From Azolla caroliniana (Eukaryota > Polypodiophyta), in the NCBI GenBank assembly GCA_043228905.1, contig JBHGNT010000004.1, positions 24,490,001 through 24,554,000 of the forward strand: 64,000 nucleotides of DNA, given 5' to 3'. The notes beneath the pieces are model-generated. The model worked only from the letters and a program-made list of their open reading frames with translations. It searched no databases and was not told the DNA's origin. The translations under genes and the position numbers were made by a program. Of the stretch, positions 11,983-24,994 are shown piece after piece (the first letter of the stretch is position 1; the number at the start of each line of letters is the position of its first letter).

Positions 11983-12268
11983 CATAGTACGTAAAATTCG
12001 TGTTCGTCTAGTATAACATTCGTTTTCCTACGTTGGAAAACGAATGCGAATGTTATCCAAACATTCTTGTGTTTTTTTTTTTGTTTTTTTCCCATTTTTT
12101 TAATGTTTTTTTTGTTTTTTTTTTTCATTTTTAGGCTTATCTACCTCATAATAAATAGTTAATCCAAAAGTATGATATTTATCATTCTTTGAGGGTGTTT
12201 TTCTTTCGCGAATGTTTGAATCATTCGCGAATGCGAATGCACGTATGTTACGTATGGTTCATACTATG
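11983..12268. mobile_element. hAT-type MITE with intact 8-bp target-site duplication
   Basis: The element starts CATAGTACG and ends CATACTATG, giving terminal inverted repeats with the core CATAGTA. It is flanked on both sides by ATTCCTAC (11975-11982 and 12269-12276), an exact 8-bp duplication as made by hAT transposases. The interior holds T-runs and ATTCGCGAATGCGAATG-like inner repeats, with no coding capacity. A related copy is at 19032-19267. Confidence 0.85.
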
Positions 12269-12824
12269 ATTCCTACCATGATAGCCCCATTCAAATTAAC
12301 CTAGAATACTTTTTTTTTAAACACTTGGATAACCGATTTTGCACCTTGAAATCTTCGCAACAATTTCATTCATATACGTTTCAATATTCTTGTGCTTCCT
12401 TGCTATAGAGGCAAGCGAATCATATTTGAATGGTTCTTTCTCATAACCCCATGTCATAGAATATGTAGATTGAAACTAAATTTAGTATTGTGTGCCTTCA
12501 AATGACTAGGTGTTGTCGTGCTAATGGTGGCCATTAATTGACAATGGATGGATGGTAATTGGTAGTGAGGACATAAGCTAGTTGGATTTCATTATGAATG
12601 AAGTACTTTGTGGTGTATGATCAGTAGTGAGAAGCATCCAATACACAAGGTTAACACCACAAGAAGAAATAGAGTCAACATAGAATAATGGTCAAACCAA
12701 AAAAGGTTTACCAACAAGAAGTAGTGCAATGTCATGGCACCGCTCACAGTAACCAATTGGTCATTCAAAAAAGAACATTACTAGTGGCGATTATTAGAGG
12801 AGCAATGCTATGCTATGATGACAT

Positions 12825-12990
12825 GTCAATTAGGAGAACTCCCATAGTTACTAATCCCCTAATTATTCAAGGAAGTGTCAATTAGAGCTCTCATAGTTAC
12901 TAATCCCCTAACTATTCTAGGAGTGTCAATTAGAGCTCTCATAGTTACTAATCCCCTAATTATTCTAGGAAGTGTCAACTAGAGCTCCCT
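12825..12990. repeat. Tandem repeat, about 50-bp unit, three and a half copies
   Basis: The units begin GTCAATTAG at 12825, 12877 and 12925 and GTCAACTAG at 12974, each followed by the phrase CATAGTTACTAATCCCC. Unit lengths are 52, 48 and 49 bases, so small indels have built up. Confidence 0.9.
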
Positions 12991-13539
12991 AGTTTTATAT
13001 AGTTCCCTCTTTTATAGAGAGACTTGGGAGGGAAGACTATACAACTGCATGCCACATTATAGCTTTGTCGATTGCATCAATCATTTTCTAAGATAATTCA
13101 AATTCAACAATGACATTTTATTTGATCTCGAACCCTTTATAATTATATGTGGCTGATCATACATTTACATTGCGTCATAATGTTACAACTCGTTGGATGA
13201 CCAACACTATCCTAAGCATAATGTGCAACATATCTCCTTTGTACATAATATAAGACACTCATAATATCTCATTATTCTAATCCATAATATTACTCCTTAT
13301 AGGTTTCACGATCTTATTACATTCAACTTTTTAGATTACTAATAAACATAAAACATTTAAGATATCCTCACCAATTTGATTATGTCAATTATTGTTTACA
13401 AATTCACGGGTGTGTTGTATTGAAATTCTTAGATTGCAAATAAATATAAGACACTTAAGATGTTCCCTCCATTTTGAGCCAACAAATTATCGCTACAAAT
13501 AAATGTAAGATACTTATGATGTCACTAGTCATGTATGTC

Positions 13540-13960
13540 AAACAAATGTAGGGAGCATGACATGGGAATGACTAGATGTAAGAAAAGCATGAATGAATGT
13601 GTGAAAGATTTAGCAAGCAGATAGGTTGATGAGCAAGGGATCAAACAAGAGGGTGAATGAAGTTGTTGATGATAAGATAGGCGGATGAACAAGTAGAAGT
13701 GCAGATGAGAGAATGTGCAAACAAGAGGGGGGTGGAATGAGAGGACAAGCAATGAGTTGGATATTGGACGATAAGATGAATGAAAATGTAGATGAGTGGG
13801 TCTAAGGATTTGATGATGGATGGACGAGATCATGTGACTTCGATTAGGTGAATACATATATGAGCAAACATAGGAGTTAAATTGAATGAGCAAAGCTAGA
13901 AGAGGGGAGAGGCATAGATGCAAGAAAAGATGAGACAAACATGGTGAACTTGACAATGCT
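13540..13960. repeat. Purine-rich plus strand with degenerate GATGAATGA repeats
   Basis: For about 420 bases the plus strand is dominated by G and A, with recurring GATGA, AATGAAT and AACAAG words. The minus strand is therefore open for 143 codons, but the protein is a Ser/Leu/His/Tyr low-complexity string with no domain. I read it as a decayed simple repeat, not a gene. Confidence 0.6.
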
Positions 13961-13999
13961 ACTAGTCATGATGATGGAAATTTGGTATAATGAGGATTT

Positions 14000-16090
14000 A
14001 ACAAGATAGATTACATAATGGATTGAACTAATGATGATCAAAGGAATACAATATTAAGGAGACGAATGGATTAAGTATGCTTAACCACATCGACCATCCC
14101 CAAGCAAAGGACATGAGAAAAACATATAATTCCTTCGATGTCCCAAACCAGTGAATGTTACATTATGTTCTACTTTGGTAGTTGAGTAAAGGGTCTGAGA
14201 AGAGAGCTTCAACTCACCTAAAGAGTCTCACGATGTCGTAGGAAGAGGCTTCCATACCACTACATGTTCCAACTTCCCATGTGTCATACTTATGGGTTTG
14301 TCCCAAATCTTGGGATAACTAATTTCCCAACTATCCTAACATTAACCCATTAATATTAGAATTAGAATTGGCCTTTAAGGTTATCCTTATAACAAACAAG
14401 AAGACACATTGATAACAGGGATTTAATTGACATTGATCTACTTGAGGTCTACCTTGGGGAATCCCCTTTTTATACATTGTGTACATCCTCTAGGGGGCTT
14501 GCAAGCAAATAACACTACAATCTACGCAACCTTTACTTTCCACATCCCAAGGTTGAAGGTTTAATGTAATGTAATGCTCTCTAAGATATTTGACTTCCAT
14601 TTTTTAACACCCCCCTAACCCCGAAATTACTTTCAACCTTTAGGACACATCACACACCTAAGATTTCTTTGGTAGATATGTCTCCTTGCAATGAATTTGA
14701 CTTGGGCTTCATTTGCCTTACGATCTCCCTTTGATTTGAAAGGTATGTATGTATAATACTTAATGATGAATGTTTTTAGACTTTGTCGCCTCCAAAAGTG
14801 ACAATATTCCTTGAAACAATTTTTTATTTTATGCGGAATCATTTGTCATTTTGATATGCCCCACAACTAATTGCCTTTTGTTCCAATTATTACCTCCTTT
14901 CCCATCAAAACTGGTCTTTGGTAATTAAGAAGCTTACAATAACTATGTGTTTTCTATTCTATTTAGAGTTTGTAAAATTCTTCATATTATGAATACCCAC
15001 TTTCGTGGCAATGTCAAGAGTTCAATTTCGTCAAAAACAAGTACTCTATTACTATGACTTTGTAATCTTATGGTGCACTCTACACAATAATGATCAGATG
15101 GAAACTTTTACAATTTCTATTCCTATTTGTACTACCTTGAATATCATCATGGCTCAATTTGAAGTATGGTTCATCTAGTGAAAAAAGACTTTTGTTGGAA
15201 AATTGAGAAGTCAAATTTGGGAATTATGCACCAAAAAGTAAAAGAATTCCACACACACAGTAGTAATTCCTTGTCTTTATAACACAAATAATGCATATCT
15301 TTGTGATGTATTTGATTGTGTACCTCATTTAGATATGAAGGACGGGTTTCCTTCTTATGCATGGTTACAAATTTCTAATTTTGTTGTGTTTTGGTATTTT
15401 ATTGTTTCTTTTCACAACGTTGAGTGCACTATCCATGTTACCTTACATGTACATACTACCTACTAGCATATTTTGTACTTAAGTTGGTTGTCTATATAAC
15501 CAGTTTGGTAAATATTATGTTTTCTTTAGTTAGATCTAGGTGTCACTTTATTATCATGGAAAAAGTACATTGCAATTGTGTGCATTCGATGAACTTATTA
15601 GATACCTCTCATTCAAGAATTGCAATTGTCCACATGACAATACAAGTGACTTGATGATACAAGGATAAAGGTACAAGACGAAATGTTTACACCAAGGCCT
15701 AAAAGAAAAAGAAAAGAACCCATACTAAAAAAATGGGTGGTCGATACTCTTGAATGTCCATGGAAAAATCAATGATTTTTAGGACTCAAAGGCCATCTAA
15801 TGACGCCTAGAAAGAAAAAGGAAAAAGAAAAACAATGAGACTTGTGATCTTGCAAACTTCATTCGTGCATGATTGAAAAAGAAGGAAGTCTCATAGATCA
15901 AAGCATCCCCAACCCCCCTCTCTTTCAAATCATGCCATGACCTTTACTTTACAAGAGACTCGACAAAAGACAGAAGAAGACAAATGTTAGGTAATGCACA
16001 AGCCCGTTTCCTTTCCTCTGTTATTAAGAGGATGAGGTGCTAGGAGTTGGGGTGGTATGCACAATATTCTCTACACGATATCATAGCTCC
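14000..16090. other. Intergenic stretch downstream of the CONSTANS-like gene
   Basis: This is AT-rich sequence with many short frames and no recognisable protein, RNA or repeat. The part nearest 16095 should hold the 3' untranslated region of the CONSTANS-like gene. Confidence 0.5.
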
Positions 16091-16094
16091 ACAT

Positions 16095-18286
16095 TTACAT
16101 GGCCGCAATTGTTGTTCTTTTTACAAACCTCCCCTGAAATCATCCAACAAGATGGAGAGTTAGCTCCGCACTACAATTTAAAAGTAGAGCTTCAAAAAGT
16201 AGAGCTTTGCTTAAGACAAGAGTGGCATACCTTCATTCGAGGTCGTCTTTCTGCATTGAGCTTGCGGACTTCATAGCGTATTTTCTTCGAGAAGAGCCTT
16301 GTACGCCTCTTCTCGCGGTATCGTGACACTCGAGCCTCTCGCCCACTATCTGTCACCAACATGGGCACCTGTCCTACTTGGCTAGCACCACCATTGTTGT
16401 CACCGTTGGACTTGTCCACCATTAATATTGCTCCACCGTATTGCTCTACATTCCCCTAATACCATAGCATCATTCACAATGAGTATAGGATACACTATGA
16501 ATGCATTAATATATATATAAACCACAAACTTCAATTAACTTATAACCAAAACTTGAGGCCTGAAAATGCAATAAATTGAGATACACGTAGAAGTGTCCAC
16601 CATGGCACTTCTATAAACTTAGCATCACTAAAAGAGACAAGTTAATGCATTAAATGAGCATGTCCATCCATGGGAGTTAAGGATACTTACATAGCCAAAA
16701 AGGCAAATATCCGGGACAATTTGAGGCCTTTGACCATCCATCCACAAGGATCCTCTATCAGACCATGCATTTAGAACTTCTTCATAGTCCAACCTTAGTG
16801 ACAAAACTTTCCTTGAAGGTAATGGTTGTGGCAACCCCACCTCTCCATCCATTAATTCTTCCATCTTCACACATGATCCAATCTCCACTAAGGCCCTCTC
16901 TCCCTTCCCATTGAAAGGATTCCCTTCAAAGATGACATTGCCATTACAAGCCATTTGATCTTCCCCATAGGCTTCTCTCCATATCTCTACACCAGGGAAT
17001 TCTTCTTGGATGTCGCTACCATTTAGTTGATCATCATCAAGGTTTGCATTAATGGAGCATAGATCCATCATGTCAAATGTATCGATCTCCGAGTCTTCAT
17101 TGATCGAAAGGCTCCCATCATCGATGAAATCACATCCTCGGAAACTATTTGTTTCCACGTTAGACGACGAGATCCCACTTAATCCTTCACCACTGTTGTT
17201 GTCGCATGTGTCATGTGTGGGGCTAAATTCGAGGTTTGGGGGTGCATGGATATCGGGGTTATCATTTATATGACAACAACTCGCATTAGTTATGCAAAAT
17301 GACGGACTAGTCGAGCACGACGGGGATAAGATCTTCTCCATCAAGTCCCCATGATGGTTCACATCATCAATGAGCTCTTGTAAGAGAGGTTCATATGTGG
17401 GGACTTCATGGTGTGACATGGATTGATCACTAGTGGTGAAGCAAGTATTGTAAGCACCATGGCTTAGAGTGAAGGGATCCTCCTTATAAGGCAATGGGGG
17501 GTAGTCATGACCAAATTTATCCATGCAATCATCATCACATGACAAAAGAGAGTCAAACAAGAGGATGGAATCTTGATCTTGATCAATTATGTCCTTCTCC
17601 TCCTTCACCATAGAACTTATAGGGTTGCCACAAGTTATGTATTGATCATGATCGTGCTCGATATTATTGGGATGTGGATGATTCGATAAGATAAGGTTCG
17701 ATGGGGTAACCGGGGTGAAACACTTGGCACGGGGTGTCCGGGCACGTTTCCTAGAGCTTCGCCACCACCGACGAGAACCCATTGAGCTCATGATGTCCCC
17801 TTGGTCTTGACATACTACTTGTTCTTCTTTTGCTTGCTCTTGCTCTCGCTCTTCTTCTTCTACCTTAGGGACTTGTTGGCTTAACACATTAGCAGCTCCA
17901 CCCTCTAGTAGTAGTAGTGGCAAGGATTCATCATGAATCTCATGATCACAATCCATTCTAATGTTATGATTCGAGCCGAGTTTGTTACCGCCCGCAGTCT
18001 TGCGAATTTTGTTGGTGTGGCCAGAGGAATGATGATGGTGGTGATGAGAGGGTTTGAGCTTCATGGGAGCTCCATTGGGACCCAATTTAACTCTGTCATG
18101 CTTCCTCGCGACAGAATTCGCAGAATGGACAGATGCATCGCACCTCTCGCACAGATATGCCTCATCCGCGGCGCAATACCATCGAGCCCTCTCTTTACCA
18201 CACATGTCACATGCCCTCGCCCCCCGCCCCGCTATAGCCATACCTGACCTCGAGTATGTTTGATTGCTCGAAATGACCGACACCAT
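16095..18286 (-). CDS. CONSTANS-like transcription factor, group II (one B-box plus CCT), 3 exons
   Basis: Exons 16691-18286, 16231-16455 and 16095-16133 join in phase 0 at GT-AG introns and encode 619 residues, or 604 if the second Met at 18241 is used. A single B-box zinc finger sits at residues 26-69, with Cys26, Cys29, Cys38, Cys46 and Cys49 and later His residues as metal ligands. The centre is acidic and disordered; it includes a His6 run and the basic patch [16 protein letters not shown], which looks like a nuclear signal. [20 protein letters not shown] is the conserved pre-CCT segment of this group. The CCT domain (571-613, [17 protein letters not shown] to GRFVKR) is split by the last intron after RPRMK. 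Such proteins are nuclear DNA-binding regulators that act with NF-Y subunits in light and flowering control. The order resembles COL6/7/8/16, though this protein is longer. Met1 has a good context (A at -3, G at +4). Confidence 0.96.
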
Positions 18287-18560
18287 CCTCTTCTTCCTCC
18301 TCCTCCTCCGATGATGAGTTAATTGAATCGAGATTGTAAGCGAGCTTCTTCAATGCGGAAATTCGCAATTGACATGTAGTATGCAAAGTATAATCTTATA
18401 AATCCATGTGTGTGCAATCCTCGCCACATCCGTAGTAGTAGTAGTAGGCGATCGTCTTGCACTAATCGGAGATCGGGGAGTGTTGTTTCGACAAATTGTG
18501 TTGGGGTTTTTTTTTGTTTTTGCGATGGATCGGATTGTTTGAAAATCCAAGAATCCAGTT
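18287..18560 (-). promoter_or_regulatory. 5' leader and proximal upstream region of the CONSTANS-like gene
   Basis: The minus strand just before the start codon is rich in GAGGA repeats. Farther up there is a (TAC)5-like run near 18435. Both are common in plant leaders. No TATA box could be fixed with confidence. Confidence 0.4.
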
Positions 18561-18730
18561 AGTTAATTAGCCCACCACATCAGAAGTTAATTATGATAGC
18601 GAACAGAATTGATTAGGAACGGCTAAGGGATTAAACCCATGTGGGATACGGGGATTAAGCATTTCAAAACATGATTAAGGGAAGTATCAAGGGAGCATTT
18701 TGAGGACTTATAAGAAGAGGAAACAGGGTA

Positions 18731-18758
18731 GATGATGATGATGATGATGATGATGATG
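18731..18758. repeat. (GAT)9 microsatellite
   Basis: An uninterrupted GAT run lies about 450 bases upstream of the CONSTANS-like start codon. Confidence 0.95.
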
Positions 18759-18847
18759 GAAACATTATTAATAAATAAAAATTAACTGCAGAATAAATAA
18801 TAAAAAGAACAAAAGAACACGTAGGATAATCACAATCTATGAAGCAG

Positions 18848-18969
18848 TATGTATGTATGTATGTATGTATGTATGTATGTGTGTGTGTGTGTATGTAAGT
18901 ATGTATGTATGTGTGTATGTAAGTATGTATGTATGTGTGTATGTATGTATGTATGTATGTATGTATGTA

Positions 18970-19004
<35 letters not shown>

Positions 19005-19030
19005 AAGTATGTATGTATGTATGTATGTAT
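18848..19030. repeat. Compound (GTAT)n/(GT)n microsatellite
   Basis: About 180 bases consist of alternating TATG and GTGT blocks, with TAAG variants at three places. Long frames on both strands here are by-products of the repeat and not genes. Confidence 0.97.
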
Positions 19031-19031
19031 G

Positions 19032-19267
19032 CATAGTAAGAACCATACGTGCATTCGCATTCGAGTATGTTAAACACCCTCGAAGTATGGTAAATACCAT
19101 ACTTTTGTATTCATTATTTATTATAAGGAAAAAAAAAATTTAACGTATGAAAGTTTAGGTAAAAAGGGTAAAAAAAAACCTAAGAATGTTTTGATAACCT
19201 ACGCATTCGTTTGCATTCGTTTGTAAAAGAATGTTTGGCAATGCATTCGAGTATATTACGTACTATG
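19032..19267. mobile_element. Second copy of the CATAGTA MITE
   Basis: It begins CATAGTAAGAACCATACGTG and ends TACGTACTATG, matching the two ends of the copy at 11983-12268. Its left end abuts the TATG microsatellite, so one flank of the target-site duplication (TATGTATG against TATGTTAC) is blurred. At 236 bp it is 50 bp shorter than the other copy. Confidence 0.7.
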
Positions 19268-22200
19268 TATGTTACATATATAAATTGGTGAAGATACATA
19301 TACCATTCCTTTTCACATGAAAAACCTATACATTAAAAAAAACAGCACACACACAAAGCAATAACAAACAAAACACAATACAATCCAAAAAACACAAAAG
19401 GGTGGGGGCTCCAACACATCTTTTTCGAACAAGTTTTAGTTTATTATATTTACGTCCCACGCCTTCTCGATGATCAATGTTTTGTTTTGGATGATTTCGT
19501 CGATCCCTCGATGATGATTGGAATTTGGGATGTTACTGGTTTGTCCCCACCACCACCTCACCGTGGGTGTCAGCCTTTTCCACATCACCTTATCTGCCTT
19601 CTCCTTGCCACATTGCAATCCCTCATTGGCTCGTCTGCATTTTATCTGGATTATCTCCCCTCCTATAGGCTCCCCTTTCTGCCCCCCACTTTCTAGTACA
19701 TCTGCGCTTTTCCATAAAGTGAGTCGTTCCATACCCGTTGTTATCACGATACGTATTTCTCTCTCTCTTCTCGGTCTTTTCCTCCTTTTGAAATCTTCTG
19801 CGGAGGGAGGGAGGAAAACAACAAGTTAGGTTCCATTCATAATTATCACCCAAAAAACCCAACAACTTTTCAAGCAGGAAAAAAACAACACAACTTTACA
19901 TGTTCAAGTACAATATGAAGGCATTTAGCCTTTATGCATCACCGTTACCAACCTTTTTTTGTACATGGGGTATTTACAACCCCATACGCAAACTACATAT
20001 GAAATCATGGGATTAGACCTACTGTCTTAGAATTGAATAAATGTTTCTTTTTCCTGTTAGAGTGAGCACAATATTTACCAATAGCTTGAAAGTAAATGAA
20101 AGATCTAATGGAAGCATAGGCCATTGACATATTAGGTGTTAGCAATCATGAAGTTCATGGACATGTCTAAGCTATCTTCCCACAAATGCAAATTTAATTT
20201 TGGTGAAATTTATAATCCACAAAGCATGCAAAGTATACGAAAAAATGGTACTCTAAAGGTGGATTTACATGATGGTGTGGTTAGAGACTAAAGGTAACAA
20301 GTGTATTCTAACGGTGGATAAACATGATGGTGTGCTAGGAGACTAAAGGTGACACATTCAAGTCTCAACTCAAGCAATGGGTTTAATGTTGCTTGATTCA
20401 CTAGCACATGTCCATTTAAATGTTTTATTATATTGGAATGGACATACACTATTGTCTAATGAGTTTACTATTGAGATTACAAATATCGATACAGTAGTTA
20501 GAATGGGATAAACATGATGCTTTGTTGTGTTTTGTATGTTAAGGTTATGAGTTCAAGTCTTAGGTTAGAATAGGTAACATTGATTTTACAATAAGTTAAG
20601 AAATGAGTTTCCAATTTTGGTATAACTATAAGCTCAATTTTTGAATCTCGCTTGTTATTTGTTGATGTTTTTAGAGAGAACTTTGAAATATGCTAATTAG
20701 CTGTCTAGAGTTATTAACCACTTTCATGTATTCCCACCCCTAAGTTTGAATCCGACTTGTTTAAAAGACATGATCCAAATCTATATTGGACGGAGCTTCC
20801 AAACTTTGCATTGGCTTAGGTTCTCATTGAATCATAATCCCAACATTCTCTTCTTTCTCCAGTAGAGAGAACCAACAAAAATATTGCATTGGACTGAGCT
20901 CCTCGACTTGAGTTGTCCATTGTAAATTTGAGTTGCTTTTTCTTTTTCCTTTAATAGAATTCCTCCCTAATTCCAACTTCTAAAATTTCAAAGGACCTAC
21001 TTGGTTCACTTTTCTTTTCTTGGATTTTGTTTGATCAAAGAGAGGAAATAACTTAATATCAATATTGAACATCACTTTCTCATGCTCAGGACCCAATGTG
21101 GATTCTAATTGTCGAAATTTCCATAGAATCCCTTGTATGCTTTCCATGGAAGTAACCCACGTTCCCCAAAGTCCTTACAATTTTTGCAAACACATATATG
21201 GAAGCATTCATGTTAACTGTAAAATCGAAAAGGACAAATGCTCTTTCATCATCATATTTCTATGGCTAAGATACCTCAAAAAAACAAATGAATTTCACTC
21301 CCATAAATCTCCTCCAACCCCCCCCCTCTTGATTTCACTCTTCTAGATTCCTTGCAAAGATGTGAAAGCACTTCATGACATTTGGAATATCCATCTTTAT
21401 GATGCATAAGTATAAAGGCACAACAATGCCTTTGGTAATGTCTCTCACTTTTTAGTAGTTGACATTGATGTAATGGAAATAAACTTTGTTATGATTGTAG
21501 CGAGTTGCAATTTCTTTTGGTTAATCCCAACACCTGTAGTTTATAGAGATATATGAAGTCACATAAAGTGTAACACAATCTATGGAATAATAATTTTTTT
21601 GGCTATTTTGATCAATGTATGTATTATGTCTCGTTAGCAATAGCTACGTATCCCTATTCACATGCATGAATTGAAAGCGATCAAATTGATAATGATGGAA
21701 TCCCAATTTTGTAACTTTGTTAGTCATGATGAAAACTTTGTTTTGTTATAGGGCGCAATGTAGTAATAATATTGATCTTTCTTATTATTAATACATTATG
21801 CAATTCATCAAATGGTATTTTATTAGGGCCTCGGAAAGCTTATTTTTTAAACGTTATGTAAAAAATGGAATGGGTCACTCCGTTTATCAAAACGTAATTG
21901 GCCGGAATGGATTGGTGGTTATTATTCCCCTATTCATGTTTTTAACCTTTGCTATTACTAAATTCTTTACACTTACTTCGAAAACCATGAAAGTGGTTGT
22001 TGGTAAGTGACCCACACACTTCATGAAAGCTCCAAAGTGTTGCTATCTTCTTTTCTCACATTGGGCATCCTAAGTAGTATTCATGACCGGATCAAATTTA
22101 TATGAATATCTTAAGCAATCTACCATATTCAATTAATATACGTACTTTTGACATAGATTTGGGAAAATAAAACCCTTAAGAATCAAGTATCTAGGGTTGG

Positions 22201-23449
22201 GTCCAAATCATTGAGTCGACTTATAGTATATTCATTGTGGAAAAAGAAGGTCTGGATTAATAAATATACATATTTATTTTGCATGTATATATACCCATGG
22301 CCTTACTATATACAAATAATTGTCAAAATAAGCAAAACTTTTAACATGAAGAAATATAAACATTTATGTAGATTACTTATCATAAATATCGTAATAATAA
22401 AACAAACAATCTTACAAAGTAGTGGCCAAGCATGTACACACGTCATGTTGAAAATGTATTCACATGAAACATACAACATATTATTATGATGCAACAATTA
22501 CAGGCAAAAAACATTGGACACCAATCTTGTAAATGAACAAGACATATAATTTACATGCTAATTAGAAATGTCAAAGCATGCCTCACATGCATATGAGATT
22601 GAAGGTGGTGTCCACAAATTATTGTTGATAGATTCATGACTTTAGCATGTTGTAGTCCTAAAAATAAAAATATAAAAATATTACTTGAGATGTTAAGGGT
22701 AATATCAATTCTTGAATAGATGACTTAATGTTGTAGTCATGATAAAAAAACATTTAGATCATGCACACTAATGTGTCTTGATAGGACAAAGTGTGAGCAA
22801 ATATCCACTATCTCCTATAGTTAGAGTCAATAGTAAAAGGACGTACAATAAGGACATACCTCTAGTGTTGCCAAGTCTTTAGGTTGACGAATTCTTAAAT
22901 ATGGGCTACAAAGAACATTTTTCTCACCTCCGAGATAATGAGGCCACACACAAACATAACATTTTGTTTGAAGAGCTTCGATTAGCTCTCTATCGTCTAC
23001 AACTTAATAATAATGACATAAGGAAAATTGTTGGCCTCTCAATGATTGAGTATTTGTGCACATAACATGGCAAGTTGTTTGAAGTGTCTAGAGTAGTTTA
23101 ATAAGCACGTCTCGGCTAATAAAAATTCTACTTAGGTTAATACAAAAATATGATGATATCTTCTCTTTTATTTTGTGTTCGTTTGTGTATCATTTACCAA
23201 TCTAGGTCTCAAGCATGCAGTGTTTTATATCCGAGATTCCACTTTTCCTTGTTTAGGCATTGGCTTCTTTAATTTAGTTTTCCATTGCTTCTAATAATGG
23301 CACAATGGGGTATTTCACGTGATATTTCTGTAGACTTATTGAGTTTCTTCTTAAGATCTGAAGATGACCTTGGATAATGCTCTAGTAGGATCGAATTTGG
23401 CATGTTGAAGATTTGTTTCTCGTGAAAAAAGCATGCATGCTTCCATTTT
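19268..23449. other. Gene desert with decayed short repeats
   Basis: A GC-richer block at 19430-19860 has open frames on both strands but no domain I recognise. Near 20255 and 20310 a phrase containing ACATGATGGTGTG and GACTAAAGGT is duplicated about 55-60 bases apart, and a third weaker relative lies near 20500. I see no host gene. Confidence 0.5.
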
Positions 23450-23757
23450 GACATAATACACCGATGGCCGCAGCAAATGGAATGGATATACTATGGAAGT
23501 ATGAAGTACCTAGATGGTTGTTCCCCCCTCCCATTAGTTGAACGAGGTGCATGAAAGACATGGCATGTGGGATAGTGAATGTAGGTGAAGTGTATGAAAG
23601 GATGGCTAGAGACATATGTGAAAGTGTAAGATAAATAAGCGAGATCTCTTATGTAGGATAGGATAGTCTTGGCACGGCCTACCTAAGAAAGGGATCGAGT
23701 TTGTGTACATTTTAACTAATGGAGTATATTCTTTATTGGAAAAAAGAAGAAGATTAG
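23450..23757 (+). mobile_element. LINE 3' end, family B (5'-truncated)
   Basis: The piece starts with coding for MAAANGMDILWKYEVPRWLF followed by PPP and a stop, the C-terminus of a LINE ORF2. Its 3' untranslated part ends TAACTAATGGAGTATATTC followed by an A-rich tail. A very similar copy lies inverted at 62403-62749 and a more diverged one at 60990-61617. Confidence 0.8.
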
Positions 23758-24990
23758 GATGCACTCGTGGTGGATATAAAACAATGTCTATTTATGGTGT
23801 TGGTCTTCTTTCTCTTTTATTTTTTTTGCAATGCATATATTATTGGTCGGAAGTTTATCTTGAGGTAAAAATCAACACAAAATGTACAAACTTTTACTGC
23901 CCAAAAGCACTCAAGAAAACGGTGAAAAACATGTTTCGAAATTTCAGCAAATTGGAGGCGATCATAGAAAGATTGTCTCTAAGAGGGCTTAAAGAATGAA
24001 TGTGACAATAGCCGATCCCCCTAATCCGTACAATTTGGGCTTGTCCAAATAGTCCAAAATATCTAAAGTTAGAGCCAATGGGAAAAAAGACATTGTCATG
24101 AACCTAATCAAGAATATAGGCAAAATAACCAAAAGGATTTCTTGAATACTCAAAGGTTGCATTTTATTTTTTTAATTTGTTGATGAACAAGTACATAACA
24201 AGTGGATCATTGTTTCCAATCCTCTATGACATCTCAAACAAAGAGAATGCCTTTCTTCTAACCCAATAAATGTTACCATGAGAACAACTTTTGTTTAGGT
24301 GATAAGCTTGATCTCCAATGTTTATAAAATCTTTTCCTCCAAAAATTCAAATTTAGTGATTTTCCAAAGAGCATTACCATGCTCGTGAACAACCCAATCA
24401 ATGGAAGAAGGTAGCTTGTTGACATTATGCAATGACAATTACATTCATATGATACATATCTTTAATCGCAAACCGCAAAGCCTATTCGATATGTCCAAGA
24501 GTGCCACAAATATAAATGGTGGTGGTTGTTTTCTTTTCCCCTCTTTCTCATACTCTCTTTCTCTCTAAGATTCACATCCCACAATGCACATTGTGCATTC
24601 AAGCATTTACGAGCTTACTACGATGGAATACCTTTTGAAACACAACCTCTTTCTCATTCTTAGATTGATGTGTGATACAACTAGATTCCTTTCATTAATA
24701 TAAAATTGCATCGCTATTACAATCAACATTTCTCTTCTTCCTTTAAGAAAATCAAAGTGTTATCTTCTCCATCCTTATGGCTTTCAATGGATTGTGTATG
24801 CCTTTAATGATGACAATGGGTCTATATTCTCTAACTAGATTTGGCCATAAAAGAACAAAGAATTATGAGTTCCCATTTATTGTTGGGCCTTCTACACAAG
24901 GAAGGCTATGTATCCATGGTGTTGTGCAAACATAAATATAGTAAAAGAGCGTACAACATGCTAGGTTGTCACATGAATGTGTACTTATAT
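23758..24990. other. Intergenic stretch
   Basis: AT-rich sequence follows the LINE tail. A 98-codon frame at 23703-23999 overlaps that tail and has no recognisable domain. Nothing else stands out. Confidence 0.4.
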
Positions 24991-24994
24991 TGGG

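Noticed and set aside
13525-13956. 143-codon open frame on the minus strand
   Set aside because: The protein is a Ser/Leu/His/Tyr string produced by purine-rich repeats on the other strand and has no domain or splice context.
18664-19143. Several overlapping frames of repeated Tyr-Ile-His-Thr or Met-Tyr-Val-Cys
   Set aside because: They are translations of the GTAT/GT microsatellite in different frames.
19436-19865. Possible LINE 5' region or host gene in a GC-richer block
   Set aside because: No reverse-transcriptase, endonuclease or zinc-knuckle motif could be found in any frame.
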